Shown here piece after piece: positions 54,341-63,850 of a stretch of DNA of 64,000 nt (position 1 is the stretch's first letter; the number at the start of each line of letters is the position of its first letter). Made by a program: the position numbers and the translations under genes. Location of the stretch: positions 5,344,001-5,408,000 of the forward strand of contig NZ_CP071091.1 in the NCBI RefSeq assembly GCF_017301635.1, given 5' to 3'. Below the pieces are notes generated by a model, which was not told where the DNA came from, ran no database searches, and saw nothing but the letters and a program-made list of their open reading frames with translations. This stretch comes from Myxococcus landrumus. GTDB taxonomy: Bacteria; Myxococcota; Myxococcia; Myxococcales; Myxococcaceae.

Positions 54341-57300
54341 ATGCGCACCTTCCGCCGCGGCCTGACCGCGTTCGCACTCGTCGCCGGCCTCTCGGGCTGC
54401 TCTCACACCTCCACCACCAGCGTCGCGCCGCGCGTGCTGGAGTCCGCCGCGGAGAAAGTCCAGTCCGGCTCGGCCGAGGCGCGCACGTTGGCCTTCGCGG
54501 GGTTCCACGCGTACCTGATGGGCGGGGACGCCACGCTGGCGCAGCAGCGCTTCGACGCGGCCATCGCGAAGGACCCCGCGGAGCCGTACGCGCTCATGGG
54601 CCAGCACCTGCTCGCGCGGCGCGCGGGCCGGCCGGACCGGGCGCTGACGGCCGCGCTGGAGGTGGTGAAGCGCGCGCCCCAGCACCCGCTGGCGCTCATC
54701 GCCGCGCGCTACGCGCTGGACACGGCGGGCACCGCGCCGCCGCTCGATGAGGCCATCCTGAAGGCGTCGAGCGAGGCGCTCCAGGCGGGCGCCACCGCGG
54801 AGACGGCGTACCTGCTGCGCGGCGCACAGCTCTCCGTCGCGGTGGCGCGCGGCGACACGAAGATGCGCGATGCGGCCCTGCGCGAGATGGGCGGCGTGCC
54901 CGAGGCGACGCTCGTGGGCCCCTTCTCGGCCTTCCACCTCCTGTCGTGGGACGAGCCGTCGCCCATGAAGCAGGACGGCTCCATGGCGGGCCCGTTCAGC
55001 GGCGCCTTCGGCCCCCTGACGCCGCGCAAGCTGCTCGCGCCGGATGGGCGGCTGGACCTGGCCGGTGAGCCGGGCGAGGGCGACATCTACCTCATGGCCT
55101 TCGACGCGGAGGTGCCAGAAGGAGCCACCTACGTGGCGCGCACGGTGAGCGCGGGCTCGCACCAGGTGGTGGTGGACGGCGCGCCCCTCCTCACGCGCCG
55201 AGGCTGGGAGCGCACCACCTCCACCGTCACCCATCAAGCCGTGGAGCTGTCCCCTGGCAAGCACCGCTTCATCATCCGCCACCTCAAGGGCGCGACGACG
55301 GGCGTGCTCTCCTTCTCGCTGCTGCGCGAGGACGGCCGGCCCGCCAACGTGCGCTACACCGCCGCCACGGGCGCGGCGCCCGCCACCTGGGGCAGCGCGC
55401 CCACGCTCACCGGGGCGCGCGGCATGTACTCCACCACGCAGAGCATGAAGGACACCCTGGCCAGCGAGGCGGGTGAGCTCCTCTCCGTCGTGCTGGCGGC
55501 GCGGGACGGGCTGTCGCGCGATGGCGACGGCGCAAGGCGGCTGGTGGCGGACGTGGAGGCCACGACGCCCGCGCTCCTGTCGCTGCGCGCGGAGCTGGCG
55601 GCCACGGACCGGACGGTGCCGACGAAGGTGACGCGCGGCCGGGCCACTCGAGACCTGGAGGCGCTGCTGCCCAAGGACCCGGGCAACGTCGCCGCGATGC
55701 TGCTGCGCGCGGACCTCTTCATGGACGATGGCCAGGCCGCCTCCGCGCTGGAGACGCTGAAGACGGCCGGCGAGGCCGTGCAGCCGCCGGGCTATCCGCT
55801 GTTCCTCGCGCGCGCCCGCGCGGCGCTGACGCTGGACGTGGACGCGCTGGCGGAGGAGTCGCTGGAGGCGGCGCTGCAAATCCAGCCTCGGCTGTGTGAG
55901 GCGCTGGGGCTCCAGTACAACCTGGCGCGGCGGCGTGACGCGGTGGAGCGGGCGAACGCGCTGGTGGAGGCGCAAGCCGACTGCCCGGGAGTCGAGGCGC
56001 GCCGGGCCGACCATGCGCGCACGCGCGGGGACATGGAGGCGGCCGCGCGCGAGTACGCGCAGCTGCTGGCCAAGGACCCCACCAGCGTGAGCGTGGGCAC
56101 CTCACTGGCCACCCTCTACGTGGGGATTCGCCGTCACGACGACGCGCTGGCGGTGCTCCAGGGCCTGGCGGTGACGTGGCCGCGCAACGCGGAGCTGCTC
56201 AAGCGCATGGCGGACGTGCGCGAGTACGCGGGACAGGCCGCGGAGGCGCTCGCGCTGCGGGAGAAGGCGCTGGCCCTGGAGGGTGAGGACCTGACGTTGC
56301 GCCGCGCGGTGGAGCGGGCGAAGACGGGCAAGGAGCTGCTCCAGGAGCACGCCATCGACGGGCGCGAGGCCATGCGCCGCTTCAACGAGCAGCCCCTCAC
56401 CGGCGGCTCGGCCGTGTTCGTGCTCGATGCGGCGGCGGTGCGGGTGTACCCGGATGGCAGCGTCATCAACCGCATCCACACCATCCAGAAGGCGCTGGAG
56501 CAGTCGGGTGTGCAGGACATCGCCGAGGTGAACGTGCCTCGCGGCGCGCAGGTGCTGTCGCTGCGCACGCTCAAGGCGGACGGGCGCGTGCTGGAGCCCG
56601 AGAACATCGAGGGCAAGGACACGGTGAGCCTGCCCGGCGTCCAGGTGGGCGACAGCGTGGAGGTGGAGTACCTGCTGGCGGAGTCGCCTCGGGGCCCCGC
56701 GCAGCCGGGCTTCACCGCCTCCGCGTTCTACTTCCAGATTGCCAACCAGCCCAACGCGTGGACCACGTACACGGTGGTGGCGCCCAAGGGCACGGGCATG
56801 AAGGTGGACGCGCACGGGATGAAGGCCCCCGAGCCCACCGTGACGGGCAACGAGGAGGTCTTCCACTACGAGGCCCACGGCGTGCCGCCGTTCATCCCGG
56901 AGCCGGACGCGCCGCCCTCTGGCAACGAGTACCTTCCCTTCGTCATGGTGGGCGCGGGCGCCACGGGCAATGACGGCCTGGCGCGCGTCTACGGCGACGT
57001 CTTCCAGGACCGCTGGCTGCTGACCTCGGAGGTGGTGGACTTCACGCGCAAGGCGACGCAGGGCAAGCAGGGCCTGGACGCGGTGAAGGCGCTGCACGCG
57101 GCGGTGATGCAGCGCTTCTCCGGCCGCGACAACGGGCTGGGCCAGTCCGCGGCCTCCACGGTGGCGCAGGACCGGGGCAGCCGCCTGGCGGTGATGAAGG
57201 CGGGCCTGAAGGAGCTGGGCATCCCCTCCCGCGTGGCGGCCATCCGCACCTTCAACGTGGACCCCACGCAGTACCTGTTCCCCAACGACGGCCTGCTGCC

Positions 57301-58117
57301 CTACGCCGCGCTGCGCGTGGAGGTGCCGGGCAGCGAGCCGGTGTGGGTGGACACGTCGGTGCGCCACGGCCCGTTCGGCGAGCTGCCCGAGTTCGCCATG
57401 GGCGAGCGCGAGGCGTACCTGCTGCCCGAGCCGGGCCTGGCGCTGGAGAAGGTGAAGACGCCCGCGCTGAAGGAGGCCCCCGGCAAGCAGGTGCGGCTGA
57501 CGCTGTCGCTGGACGCGGACGGCAAGCTCAGCGGCAAGGGTGAAGAGACGTACCTGGGCTTCGAGGCCGCGCAGCTCGCCGAGGCCTTCAACCAGCTCTC
57601 CGCGGAGAGCCGCAACCAGGCGCTCCAGGGCGCGGTGGCCCGGTACTTCGGCGGGGCCGCGCTGTCGAGCGTGAAGCTGGAGCACGAGGAGGCCGTGGGC
57701 GCGCCCTTCGTGCTGCGCTACGAGTTCACCGTGCCGCGCTTCGGCCGGCTGGATGGAGAGGGGCGCATGGCCCTGGGGCCCCTCACCTTCCCCGCGCAGT
57801 TGGGCCGGCGCTACGTGCAGCTCAGCTCCCGCCGCACGCCGCTGTACATCAACGGCGCCGAGGCCAGTGACACGCGCGTGACGCTGACGCTGCCCTCGGG
57901 CTGGCGGCTGCCGGACCCGCAGCCGGCGCTGGACGTGAAGACGCGCTTCGGCCAGTTCACCCGCACGGAGAAGCAGGAGGGGGGCAACCTCGTCATCACC
58001 GAGTCCCTGCGCCTGCCGCGCGCGCGCATCGCCCCGCGCCAGTACGAGCAGTTCTCCGGCTTCACGGGCGACGTGGACCTCATCCAGACACGGGAGATGT
58101 TTCTGGTGAAGCCGTAG
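54341..58117 (+). CDS. TPR / DUF3857 / transglutaminase-fold lipoprotein, apparently inactive
   Basis: A 1258-residue lipoprotein: lipobox LSGCS. TPR-like repeats (35-120 and 440-640) surround a jelly-roll-like domain (YVARTVSAGSHQVVVDGAPLL), followed by DUF3857 and a transglutaminase-like fold. Where the paralogue at 13238 has GDCKDKA, this one has QDRGSRLA, with Arg945 in place of Cys. The His position reads Tyr988 (LLPYAALRV), while Asp1004 (VWVDTS) is kept. The enzyme triad is therefore C-H-D to R-Y-D. It likely serves as a binding or scaffold protein. Confidence 0.85.
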   Translation: MRTFRRGLTAFALVAGLSGCSHTSTTSVAPRVLESAAEKVQSGSAEARTLAFAGFHAYLMGGDATLAQQRFDAAIAKDPAEPYALMGQHLLARRAGRPDRALTAALEVVKRAPQHPLALIAARYALDTAGTAPPLDEAILKASSEALQAGATAETAYLLRGAQLSVAVARGDTKMRDAALREMGGVPEATLVGPFSAFHLLSWDEPSPMKQDGSMAGPFSGAFGPLTPRKLLAPDGRLDLAGEPGEGDIYLMAFDAEVPEGATYVARTVSAGSHQVVVDGAPLLTRRGWERTTSTVTHQAVELSPGKHRFIIRHLKGATTGVLSFSLLREDGRPANVRYTAATGAAPATWGSAPTLTGARGMYSTTQSMKDTLASEAGELLSVVLAARDGLSRDGDGARRLVADVEATTPALLSLRAELAATDRTVPTKVTRGRATRDLEALLPKDPGNVAAMLLRADLFMDDGQAASALETLKTAGEAVQPPGYPLFLARARAALTLDVDALAEESLEAALQIQPRLCEALGLQYNLARRRDAVERANALVEAQADCPGVEARRADHARTRGDMEAAAREYAQLLAKDPTSVSVGTSLATLYVGIRRHDDALAVLQGLAVTWPRNAELLKRMADVREYAGQAAEALALREKALALEGEDLTLRRAVERAKTGKELLQEHAIDGREAMRRFNEQPLTGGSAVFVLDAAAVRVYPDGSVINRIHTIQKALEQSGVQDIAEVNVPRGAQVLSLRTLKADGRVLEPENIEGKDTVSLPGVQVGDSVEVEYLLAESPRGPAQPGFTASAFYFQIANQPNAWTTYTVVAPKGTGMKVDAHGMKAPEPTVTGNEEVFHYEAHGVPPFIPEPDAPPSGNEYLPFVMVGAGATGNDGLARVYGDVFQDRWLLTSEVVDFTRKATQGKQGLDAVKALHAAVMQRFSGRDNGLGQSAASTVAQDRGSRLAVMKAGLKELGIPSRVAAIRTFNVDPTQYLFPNDGLLPYAALRVEVPGSEPVWVDTSVRHGPFGELPEFAMGEREAYLLPEPGLALEKVKTPALKEAPGKQVRLTLSLDADGKLSGKGEETYLGFEAAQLAEAFNQLSAESRNQALQGAVARYFGGAALSSVKLEHEEAVGAPFVLRYEFTVPRFGRLDGEGRMALGPLTFPAQLGRRYVQLSSRRTPLYINGAEASDTRVTLTLPSGWRLPDPQPALDVKTRFGQFTRTEKQEGGNLVITESLRLPRARIAPRQYEQFSGFTGDVDLIQTREMFLVKP

Positions 58118-58154
58118 CCGCTCGGAATCCCACGGCAGGCAAGGCATCCTCGAA

Positions 58155-58186
58155 GGGGCTCCCGGGTTGAATACGGGGGCCCCTTT
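58155..58186 (+). terminator. Rho-independent-like terminator
   Basis: Ten-base arms GGGGCTCCCG (58155) and CGGGGGCCCC (58174) with one G-T wobble and a 9-base loop, then TTTC. It starts 37 bp after the lipoprotein stop. Confidence 0.7.
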
Positions 58187-58249
58187 CGCGTCCATGGGTT
58201 TACCGACTGCCCCCTCGTCGGGGGCGCTGCACTGCACGGAGACGATGTG

Positions 58250-59368
58250 ATGAGTCCTCGAAACTGGCTCTGGATGGTGGCCCTGCTGTCAGCCCCGATG
58301 GTCCAGGCGCAGACAACCCCGGTGCCCGCGGACGACTCGGAGTACTCCGACGACGAGGACCGGGACTCCAGCGACAGGTACGGCGACGATGAGGACTCCG
58401 ACGAGGAGATGACTCCTTCGGCCCCTCAACCTCCGCCCGCGCTGCCCACCGAGCGGGCAACCCGGCGCCCGTTCGCCGGCGCGGTGTGGGCGTCCGGCCA
58501 CTGGTACTGGGATGGCGGTGAGTGGCGCTTCAACTCGGGCACCTGGCTGGCCCCCATGGAGGGCTACCAGTTCGTCAACGGCTACTGGGAGGAGGACCGA
58601 GGCTCCTGGTACTGGGTCTCCGGCGGCTGGGCCCGCCTGGGCACGACGGAGGTGGAGATTCCCATCGCGGTCTCCGCCGAGGCGCTCTCCACGCAGCAGG
58701 CCCCTCCCGCGCCCCGTCAGGAGATGCGCCCGGCGGCGCCTGCCTCCAACCTCGTCTGGGAGCCCGGCTACTGGTACTGGTCCGGCAACGAGTGGGATTG
58801 GGTGGATGGCACGTGGGCCGCTCCGCCGCGCGCGGACCTGGCCTACGTCTCGCCGCGCTGGGTGCAGCGCGGACTGAGCTGGCACTTCGTCGGCGGGGGC
58901 TGGGCGCCGCGCGGCTCGGTGAACATCACCATCCCCGTCTTCCGCCACGCGCACGTCTCGGTGGGCTGGGGCCACCCCAACTACTTCGCCCACACGTGGT
59001 ACCGGGCCCCGGCCGTTCGCTACTACTACCACCGCCCCTGGCGGACCCACGGCCACTACTACCGGCATGACCGCGTCTGGCGCTCGCCGAGGTACCACGA
59101 CTACTACCGGCGCCACGACGCCTCCCCCGGATACGGCCATCACCGCGATGACCGCTGGCGCAACCGCGACAACGGCGGCTACCGCAACCGGGGCAACGAC
59201 GGCTGGCGCAACCGCGACAACGGCGGCGGCTGGCGCAGCGGCCCCTCGGAGCGGCATGAGCGCTGGCGAGCCCCGGGCCACCGCTCCGGCGGCACCCACG
59301 GCGCCACCCCCGTGGGGAACCACGGCCACGGCCGCGGCGGGCGGGGCCGCGGCGACCGCCACCACTGA
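58250..59368 (+). CDS. Secreted protein with YxW/WxxGxW repeats and His/Arg-rich tail
   Basis: A 372-residue secreted protein. Signal ends MVQAQT. A short acidic segment (EYSDDEDRD) follows, then Trp/Tyr repeats (ASGHWYWDGGEWRFNSGTW, NGYWEEDRGSWYWVSGGW, EPGYWYWSGNEWDWVDGTW) of the kind found in proteobacterial YXWV/WWxxGxxW proteins. The C-terminal third is His/Arg/Tyr-rich, with repeats such as WRNRDNGG. Function unknown; the His-rich tail might bind metal. The start could also be GTG 58247. Confidence 0.75.
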   Translation: MSPRNWLWMVALLSAPMVQAQTTPVPADDSEYSDDEDRDSSDRYGDDEDSDEEMTPSAPQPPPALPTERATRRPFAGAVWASGHWYWDGGEWRFNSGTWLAPMEGYQFVNGYWEEDRGSWYWVSGGWARLGTTEVEIPIAVSAEALSTQQAPPAPRQEMRPAAPASNLVWEPGYWYWSGNEWDWVDGTWAAPPRADLAYVSPRWVQRGLSWHFVGGGWAPRGSVNITIPVFRHAHVSVGWGHPNYFAHTWYRAPAVRYYYHRPWRTHGHYYRHDRVWRSPRYHDYYRRHDASPGYGHHRDDRWRNRDNGGYRNRGNDGWRNRDNGGGWRSGPSERHERWRAPGHRSGGTHGATPVGNHGHGRGGRGRGDRHH

Positions 59369-59504
59369 GCACTGGCGGACAGTCGTAACGAGCCTGAGGG
59401 GTGCCCGTCGTTCACCTGTCGACAGGCGCCTCGTTCAGACTCGCGCAAATCAAGATTAACAAGCAAATCCAAGGTGCTTCATGACCCTCCCTCCGGAGAG
59501 CCCC

Positions 59505-61724
59505 ATGACACCTTGGACTTGTCGTTTCGCGCGACTGTTGCCGTTGTTCCTGCTGGCCCTGGCGTGTGCACCGGAACCTTCGACGGAAGAAGGGGCCGCG
59601 AGCCCGGAGGGAACGGACTCCATCCAGGCAGCCGCCACGTTGCCGCCGTCCTATTCGGACACGCAGGTGACGGCGATTGCCCAGCCCACCGCGCTGGCCT
59701 TCACGCCGGATGGGCGGCTGCTCATCACCACGCAAGGCGGACAGCTGCGTGTGTATTCCGGAGGCGTGTTGCTGGCCACGCCCGCGCTGAACCTGTCCTC
59801 CAAGCTCTGCACCAACTCGGAGCGGGGCTTGTTGGGCGTGGCGGTGGACCCGGACTTCCTGAGCAACGCGCACATCTATCTCTATTACACGTTCAACAAG
59901 TTCAACACGTGCTCGACGAACATCGCCAACGTGGCGGTGAATCGCGTGTCGCGCTTCCTGCTGTCGGGCAACAGCATCATCAACCCGGCGAGCGAGGTGG
60001 TGCTGCTGGACAACATCCCCTCCACGGCGGGCAATCACAACGGCGGGGACCTGCACTTCGGCCCGGATGGGTTGCTCTACATCAGCGTGGGTGACGGAGG
60101 CTGCCAGTTGGGAGACCCCACTCGCTGCGCGGGACAGAACACCACCGCGCGCCGACTGGACGTGATGCTGGGGAAGATGCTGCGCATCCGCAAGGACGGC
60201 ACCATTCCCACGGACAACCCGTGGTTCGCGTCGTCCGGCAGCCGCCGCTGTGGCAATCCGGCGGGAGTGCCCTCGGGCACGGGGCCGTGCCAGGAGAACT
60301 ACGCAACAGGGTTGCGCAATCCGTTCCGCTTCGCCTTCCAGCCGGGCACGAGCACGTTCTTCATCAACGACGTGGGCCAGGGCGTGTGGGAGGAGATTGA
60401 CGAAGGCATCAAGGGCGCGGACTACGGCTGGAACACGCGCGAGGGGCACTGCGCGAACAACTCCACGACCAACTGCGGAGCGCCACCCGCGGGGATGACG
60501 AACCCCCTCTTCGACTACAAGCACGGCACCAACCCGGCGCCCTCGCCGTTCCAGGGTTGCAACTCCATCACTGGTGGAGCCTTCGCGCCTCCGGGGGCGT
60601 GGGCGGCCGCTGACGACAACGCGTACTTCTTCAGCGACTACGTTTGCGGGAAGGTGTTCAAGCTGACGCGCGGCTCGGGTGGCACGGTGTCGGTGAGCGC
60701 GTTCGCGACGGGCCTGGGCAACAGCTCCGCGGTGATGCTGCGCTTCGGTCCCTCGCCCAACGGCACGGCGCTCTACTACACGACGTACGCGGGCGGCGGA
60801 GAGGTGCGGCGCATCAACTTCACGGGCGCGACCAACCGCCCGCCCATCGCCGCCTTCACCGCGACGCCCACCGAGGGCGCCACGCCGCTGACTGTGCAGT
60901 TCAACGGAAGCGGCAGCAGCGACCCGGATGGCGATGCGCTGAGGTACGTCTGGACGTTCGGAGATGGCAGCGCGGTGGTGGAGACGACCACGCCCACCAC
61001 GAGCCACGTGTACACCGCGACTGGGACGTTCACGGCCTCGCTCACGGTGCGTGACGCCCGAGGGACCTCGTCCGTCCAGGCGGCGACACAGCGCATCGAC
61101 TCGGGCAACACGGCGCCCGTGCCGGTCATCACGGGGCCGCTGGAGAGCCTGCGCTTCTACGCGGGCCAGTCGCTGGTGCTGACGGGCACCGCCACGGACG
61201 CGGAGGACGGCACGCTTCCGGCCAGCGCGTTGTCATGGCGCGCGCTCCTGCACCACAACGAGCACAACCACCCGCTCCTGCCGCCGACGACGGGCAACAA
61301 CATCCCGCTCACGGCGCCGCAGCCCGAGGACCTGCCCGCGGTGATGACCAACTACGTGGAGGTGTTGCTCACCGCGACGGACTCGAAGGGGCGCAGCACG
61401 ACGGTGTCGCGATACCTCCTGCCGAACATCGTCGAGGTGACGCTCCACACGGAGCCAGCGGGCCTGACCATCGACGTCAACGGCACCAGCTTCGTCACGC
61501 CCGTCAACGTCAAGTCCTGGGAGCGCTACACGCTCAACGTCACCGCGCCCTCACCGCAGACCAGCGGAGGCGCGACGTGGAACTGGGCCTCCTGGTCCGA
61601 CGGAGGCGCGAGGGCCCACGGCTACCTGACGCCCGGCGCCAACTCCAGCCTCACGGCCACATACAACAGCGCGCTGGCCCCCTCGTCGGGTGACATGCCG
61701 GATACGGCCATTCATCGAGAGTAG
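59505..61724 (+). CDS. PQQ-type sugar dehydrogenase (GSDH) lipoprotein with PKD domain
   Basis: A 739-residue exported protein. ATG 59505 (GGAGAG four bases before) precedes the lipobox LLALACAP; ATG 59481 is an alternative. Residues 45-435 form a glucose/sorbosone dehydrogenase propeller (GVAVDPDF, HNGGDLHFGPDG, GLRNPFRFAF, NDVGQGVWEEI). A PKD domain (FTATPTEGATPLTVQFNGSGSSDPDGDALRYVWTFGDGS) and a second Ig-like segment follow. It likely oxidises a sugar in the envelope using PQQ; the substrate is unknown. Confidence 0.87.
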   Translation: MTPWTCRFARLLPLFLLALACAPEPSTEEGAASPEGTDSIQAAATLPPSYSDTQVTAIAQPTALAFTPDGRLLITTQGGQLRVYSGGVLLATPALNLSSKLCTNSERGLLGVAVDPDFLSNAHIYLYYTFNKFNTCSTNIANVAVNRVSRFLLSGNSIINPASEVVLLDNIPSTAGNHNGGDLHFGPDGLLYISVGDGGCQLGDPTRCAGQNTTARRLDVMLGKMLRIRKDGTIPTDNPWFASSGSRRCGNPAGVPSGTGPCQENYATGLRNPFRFAFQPGTSTFFINDVGQGVWEEIDEGIKGADYGWNTREGHCANNSTTNCGAPPAGMTNPLFDYKHGTNPAPSPFQGCNSITGGAFAPPGAWAAADDNAYFFSDYVCGKVFKLTRGSGGTVSVSAFATGLGNSSAVMLRFGPSPNGTALYYTTYAGGGEVRRINFTGATNRPPIAAFTATPTEGATPLTVQFNGSGSSDPDGDALRYVWTFGDGSAVVETTTPTTSHVYTATGTFTASLTVRDARGTSSVQAATQRIDSGNTAPVPVITGPLESLRFYAGQSLVLTGTATDAEDGTLPASALSWRALLHHNEHNHPLLPPTTGNNIPLTAPQPEDLPAVMTNYVEVLLTATDSKGRSTTVSRYLLPNIVEVTLHTEPAGLTIDVNGTSFVTPVNVKSWERYTLNVTAPSPQTSGGATWNWASWSDGGARAHGYLTPGANSSLTATYNSALAPSSGDMPDTAIHRE

Positions 61725-61880
61725 TTGGACAGCACCTCGCGAGTGCCAAGGCCATCCCGCTTCAACAAGGAGGGCGCCACCGGCGACGTGCCGGACACTG
61801 GCGCCCTCCTGGCGCGACTCAGCCAAGCCCTTCCCTCACGCGGCGAGTCACCGGATGACACCTTGCCGGGGTCGAGCCCC

Positions 61881-62507
61881 TCACTCGGGCATCAACACCC
61901 GGGCAAGGTGCTTCACGTAGTCAGCGCGCTCGCGATGGGAGCGCAGCGTCTCCGGACTGGTGATGGTCAGATGCAACAGCCCCACGTAGGTGGAGTACGC
62001 CTGGAGCGCCCACGCTCGGGCCTCCCTCGCTGACACACCCAGCGCCCGGTACAGCGACACCAGGTAGTCGATGCGTCGCCGCGACACCCGCGCGACCACG
62101 GGCTGGATGAGCGGATTCGCGGCCGCCGCGGCGATGGCCACTTCGAGCCTCCCCGCCGGCGCGGGGTCGAACGTCACGGCCAGGAGCCGCTGCAATCGCT
62201 CCTGCGGCGTCGGCAGCTCCTCCAGCCGAGCGATGACCTCCTCCGTGGCCAGTTGCTCCCACCGCGCCAGCGCGGCTTGAAGCAAGGCAGGCCGCCCCGC
62301 GTAGTGCCAGTAGAAGCTCCCCTTCGTCACCCCGAGCTTGCGGGCCAACCGCTCCACCGACAGCGCGTCGACCCCCTCCTCCAAGCTCCACAGCGCGGCA
62401 TCCGCCCAGTCCTCGGCGGTGAGCCCCGGCCCCCGACGGCGGTCACGTATCTCCTCGAAAGGACGAAGGGTTGCGGGGCTCCGGGGGCGGGAAGAAGCGC
62501 GGCTCAT
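61881..62507 (-). CDS. TetR-family transcriptional regulator
   Basis: A 208-residue repressor. The HTH is LSVERLARKLGVTKGSFYWHYAGRPALLQA (about residues 50-80). The C-terminal ligand domain ends in a helix with DYVKHLARVLMPE. It is divergent from the DUF6463-DUF2867 gene; the 20 bp palindrome between them is its likely operator, so it may regulate both. Confidence 0.9.
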   Translation of the reverse strand: MSRASSRPRSPATLRPFEEIRDRRRGPGLTAEDWADAALWSLEEGVDALSVERLARKLGVTKGSFYWHYAGRPALLQAALARWEQLATEEVIARLEELPTPQERLQRLLAVTFDPAPAGRLEVAIAAAAANPLIQPVVARVSRRRIDYLVSLYRALGVSAREARAWALQAYSTYVGLLHLTITSPETLRSHRERADYVKHLARVLMPE

Positions 62508-62569
62508 CGTCCCTCGAAGTCTGGAGGAGCCAGTTCCTGGCGTCCAGCGGCGCGGCACGTTACATCCGC

Positions 62570-62589
62570 TCCATACGCTACCGTATGGA
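62570..62589. promoter_or_regulatory. Palindromic operator (probable TetR site)
   Basis: Perfect 8 bp arms TCCATACG and CGTATGGA with a 4-base spacer. It is centred 73 bp from the TetR start and 46 bp from the divergent gene. A related half-site string, CCGGTACCGTAC, follows at 62593. Geometry is typical of TetR operators. Confidence 0.75.
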
Positions 62590-62624
62590 CATCCGGTACC
62601 GTACTGACGCGGAAGGGGCCGCAC

Positions 62625-63470
62625 ATGCGCACGACGACGGGGACGTTGTTGATGGTCATCGGAGGGCTGCACCAGTTGGTGGGGCTGGCGCTCTACCGGG
62701 AGCCCTTGCTGGAGATTGCCCGAGCAGGAGTCGTCGGCAGCGTGGATGACATGGGCCCACGGGCCTCCGCCTTCTGGTTCCTGGTGGCGGGCCTGGGCAT
62801 GGTCATGATGGGAGGCCTGGCGCACTGGGCGGAGCGCGAGTTGGGCCGTCCCCTTCCCTCGGGCTTCGGCTGGGCACTCGTGGCGCTCGGCGTCTTCTGC
62901 GTGGTGCCCATGCCCGAGACAGGGGCCTGGCTCTTCTTCCCACTGGGGGCCCTCGCCATCTTTCGAGGGCGACAGGCGCCTGTCCCACGCGTCGTGCCCC
63001 GGGCACTCGTCGAGGGCGCCGACCACGTGGACGTGAAGACAGTGGAGTCCGAAGCCTCCCTGCGTGAGTTCGTCGCCCGGCTGATGTCGTATCAGCCCTT
63101 CTGGTTCACCGCCCTGTTCGGCATCCGCGCCGTCTTCGTCCGACTGCTCGGCATGCGCCAGGAGCGTCTTCGTCGACGCCCCCCGTTTCGCGCGGAGACC
63201 GTGCCCATGACACCCGGTGAGAAGGTGGCTTTCTTCACCGTGCGCCACGCAGAGGAGGAACAGACCTGGGTGGCGGGCGCGGAGGACTCGCACCTGGATG
63301 CGGTCCTCGCCGTCACGCTGGAGTCAGCGCCCGAGCAACCTCGCCGCTTCCACGTCGTCACCGTGGTGCGCTACCGGAACTGGGCAGGGCCGGTGTACTT
63401 CAACGTCATCCGGCCCTTCCATCACCTGGTCGTCGGCGCCATGGCGCGCGCCGCCGCCACACCTCAGTAG
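62625..63470 (+). CDS. DUF6463 membrane domain fused to DUF2867 domain
   Basis: A 281-residue protein. Residues 1-110 contain about four hydrophobic spans (TTGTLLMVIGGLHQLVGLAL ... GFGWALVALGVFCVVPMPETGAWLFFPLGALAIF), matching DUF6463. Residues 130-275 match DUF2867 (FTALFGIRAVFVRLLGM ... VAFFTVRHAEEEQTWVAGAEDSHLDAVLAV). GGAAGG is seven bases before the ATG. TetR divergent control suggests an inducible membrane function. Both domains are uncharacterised. Confidence 0.82.
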   Translation: MRTTTGTLLMVIGGLHQLVGLALYREPLLEIARAGVVGSVDDMGPRASAFWFLVAGLGMVMMGGLAHWAERELGRPLPSGFGWALVALGVFCVVPMPETGAWLFFPLGALAIFRGRQAPVPRVVPRALVEGADHVDVKTVESEASLREFVARLMSYQPFWFTALFGIRAVFVRLLGMRQERLRRRPPFRAETVPMTPGEKVAFFTVRHAEEEQTWVAGAEDSHLDAVLAVTLESAPEQPRRFHVVTVVRYRNWAGPVYFNVIRPFHHLVVGAMARAAATPQ

Positions 63471-63850
63471 GAACAGGTGCCGTCGCTCCCACAGGAGCCC
63501 GGGCGGCCGTTGCACTCGCACTGGCTGTCGTCATAACAGTCGCGCATCTCGCAGGTGGGGCCACCGCCGCCACCCCCGCCGCCTCCACCCCCGAGTTCAT
63601 GCACGCAGACGTTGTTGCCGTCGCAGTACGTGCTGCGCGCGGAGGGACACGCATTCCAGCAATCGCTGTCCCAGATGCAGTCCGACTCGTAACAGTACAG
63701 GCCCTGGACTCGCTCGGCGCTCCGCGACTCACCACCGCAGACAGCCTCTTCGCTCGACTCGGCACGGGCGGGACTGGCGGCCAGCATCACCGCCGAGAGG
63801 ATGAGACAGGAAACGGCGCTCCACGACAGGGTCGACGGCAGGAACCGCAT
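63464..63850 (-). CDS. Secreted Cys-rich protein with polyglycine linker
   Basis: A 128-residue protein with a signal peptide (ending SPARAESSEE). The mature part is two Cys-rich modules (CYESDCIWDSDCWNACPSARSTYC and CEMRDCYDDSQCECNGRPGSCGSDGTC) joined by a run of eleven Gly. The Cys spacing resembles small disulphide-knotted repeats seen in myxobacterial secreted proteins. It converges on the upstream gene, overlapping by seven bases at the stops. Confidence 0.75.
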   Translation of the reverse strand: MRFLPSTLSWSAVSCLILSAVMLAASPARAESSEEAVCGGESRSAERVQGLYCYESDCIWDSDCWNACPSARSTYCDGNNVCVHELGGGGGGGGGGGPTCEMRDCYDDSQCECNGRPGSCGSDGTCSY

